6,067 nucleotides of DNA from an uncultured Clostridia bacterium (GTDB lineage: Bacteria; Bacillota; Clostridia; Christensenellales; UBA3700). Position numbers and translations under genes: made by a program. Below the pieces are notes generated by a model that saw only the letters and a list, made by a program, of their open reading frames with translations, had not been told where the DNA came from and ran no database searches. The DNA lies in contig CAMWPK010000094.1 of NCBI GenBank assembly GCA_947176115.1, positions 1 to 6,067 of the forward strand, read 5' to 3'. The stretch's first letter is position 1. Every line of letters begins with the position of its first letter. Shown piece by piece: positions 5,886 to 6,067 of this stretch.

Positions 5886-6067
5886 ATGGAAAAATTTATT
5901 AAAAGATTAAAAGAGTTGAGAACAGAAAACGGACTTACGCAAGCTCAACTTGCTAAAGCAACAAAAATTAGCACTACTGCTATTAGCTATTGGGAGAATG
6001 GTGAACGAATTCCCAACGCTAAAGCAGTAGTTATACTTGCAAGATTTTTTGAAGTTACTACTGACTA
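5886..6067 (+). CDS. XRE-family helix-turn-helix repressor, N-terminal part (3' end outside window)
   Basis: The open frame runs from ATG 5886 to the right edge, with 60 whole codons visible. It is a full Cro/CI-type HTH_3 domain: helix 1 at FIKRLKELRTENG, helix 2 at TQAQLAKAT (18-26), recognition helix at STTAISYWENG (29-39), then the conserved R-x-P-N-A and a hydrophobic helix ILARFFEV. Any C-terminal domain (dimerisation, peptidase or other) is outside the window. The start is set by the domain's usual N-terminus; no good ribosome binding site is seen, and the ATG sits 11 bases after an operator. An ATG at 5881 is out of frame. It presumably binds the three operators and represses the divergent small gene and itself. 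A phage-type switch or a host regulator are both possible. Confidence 0.93.
   Translation, partial: MEKFIKRLKELRTENGLTQAQLAKATKISTTAISYWENGERIPNAKAVVILARFFEVTTD

Noticed and set aside
5722..5910. 62-codon plus-strand open frame
   Set aside because: It overlaps the small minus-strand gene, all three operators and the XRE start in another frame, with no ribosome binding site.

Overview
The window looks like chromosomal DNA from an uncultured, low-GC Bacillota (Clostridia-like) bacterium, probably gut-associated. This rests on the AT-rich intergenic DNA, consensus sigma-A-type promoters, GGAGG-type ribosome binding sites, a BspA-type leucine-rich-repeat surface protein and a small protein resembling a family common in Clostridia. 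TGG encodes Trp throughout and nothing suggests a non-standard code. The species cannot be named from sequence alone.

Left part (1-1814, minus strand): one long gene runs off the left edge. It encodes a protein with two N-terminal zinc ribbons, about five membrane segments, a short BamE/SmpA-like stretch and a C-terminal array of 23-residue BspA-type leucine-rich repeats. Its 3' end is outside the window, and forward-strand ORFs across it are shadows.

Middle intergenic region (1815-2298): 484 bp between divergent genes, with no credible gene. It holds two identical 14-bp palindromes flanking a perfect TTGACA-17-TATAAT promoter, a GC-richer intergenic repeat of the 'GTCATTGCGA...GTGGAGAAATCTC' kind, an AT-rich imperfect tandem repeat, and the promoter of the next operon.

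Central operon (2299-5159, plus strand): two extended short-chain dehydrogenase/reductases (NAD-dependent epimerase/dehydratase superfamily), 26 bp apart, followed by a strong intrinsic terminator. The first carries a C-terminal zinc ribbon, an unusual fusion. The second has Arg where the YxxxK catalytic lysine is expected. They probably act in one pathway, but the substrate is not visible.

Right part (5223-6067): a 32-bp imperfect inverted repeat around a 63-nt spacer, then a compact divergent regulatory module. A small 100-residue protein (DUF6809-like) is transcribed leftward from a perfect consensus promoter, and an XRE-family repressor is transcribed rightward off the right edge. Between them are three 14-bp operators of consensus TTCnCA-NN-TGnGAA, centred exactly 29 bp apart. 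One lies entirely inside the spacer of the leftward promoter, and another sits just upstream of the repressor start codon. This is the clearest regulatory system in the window.
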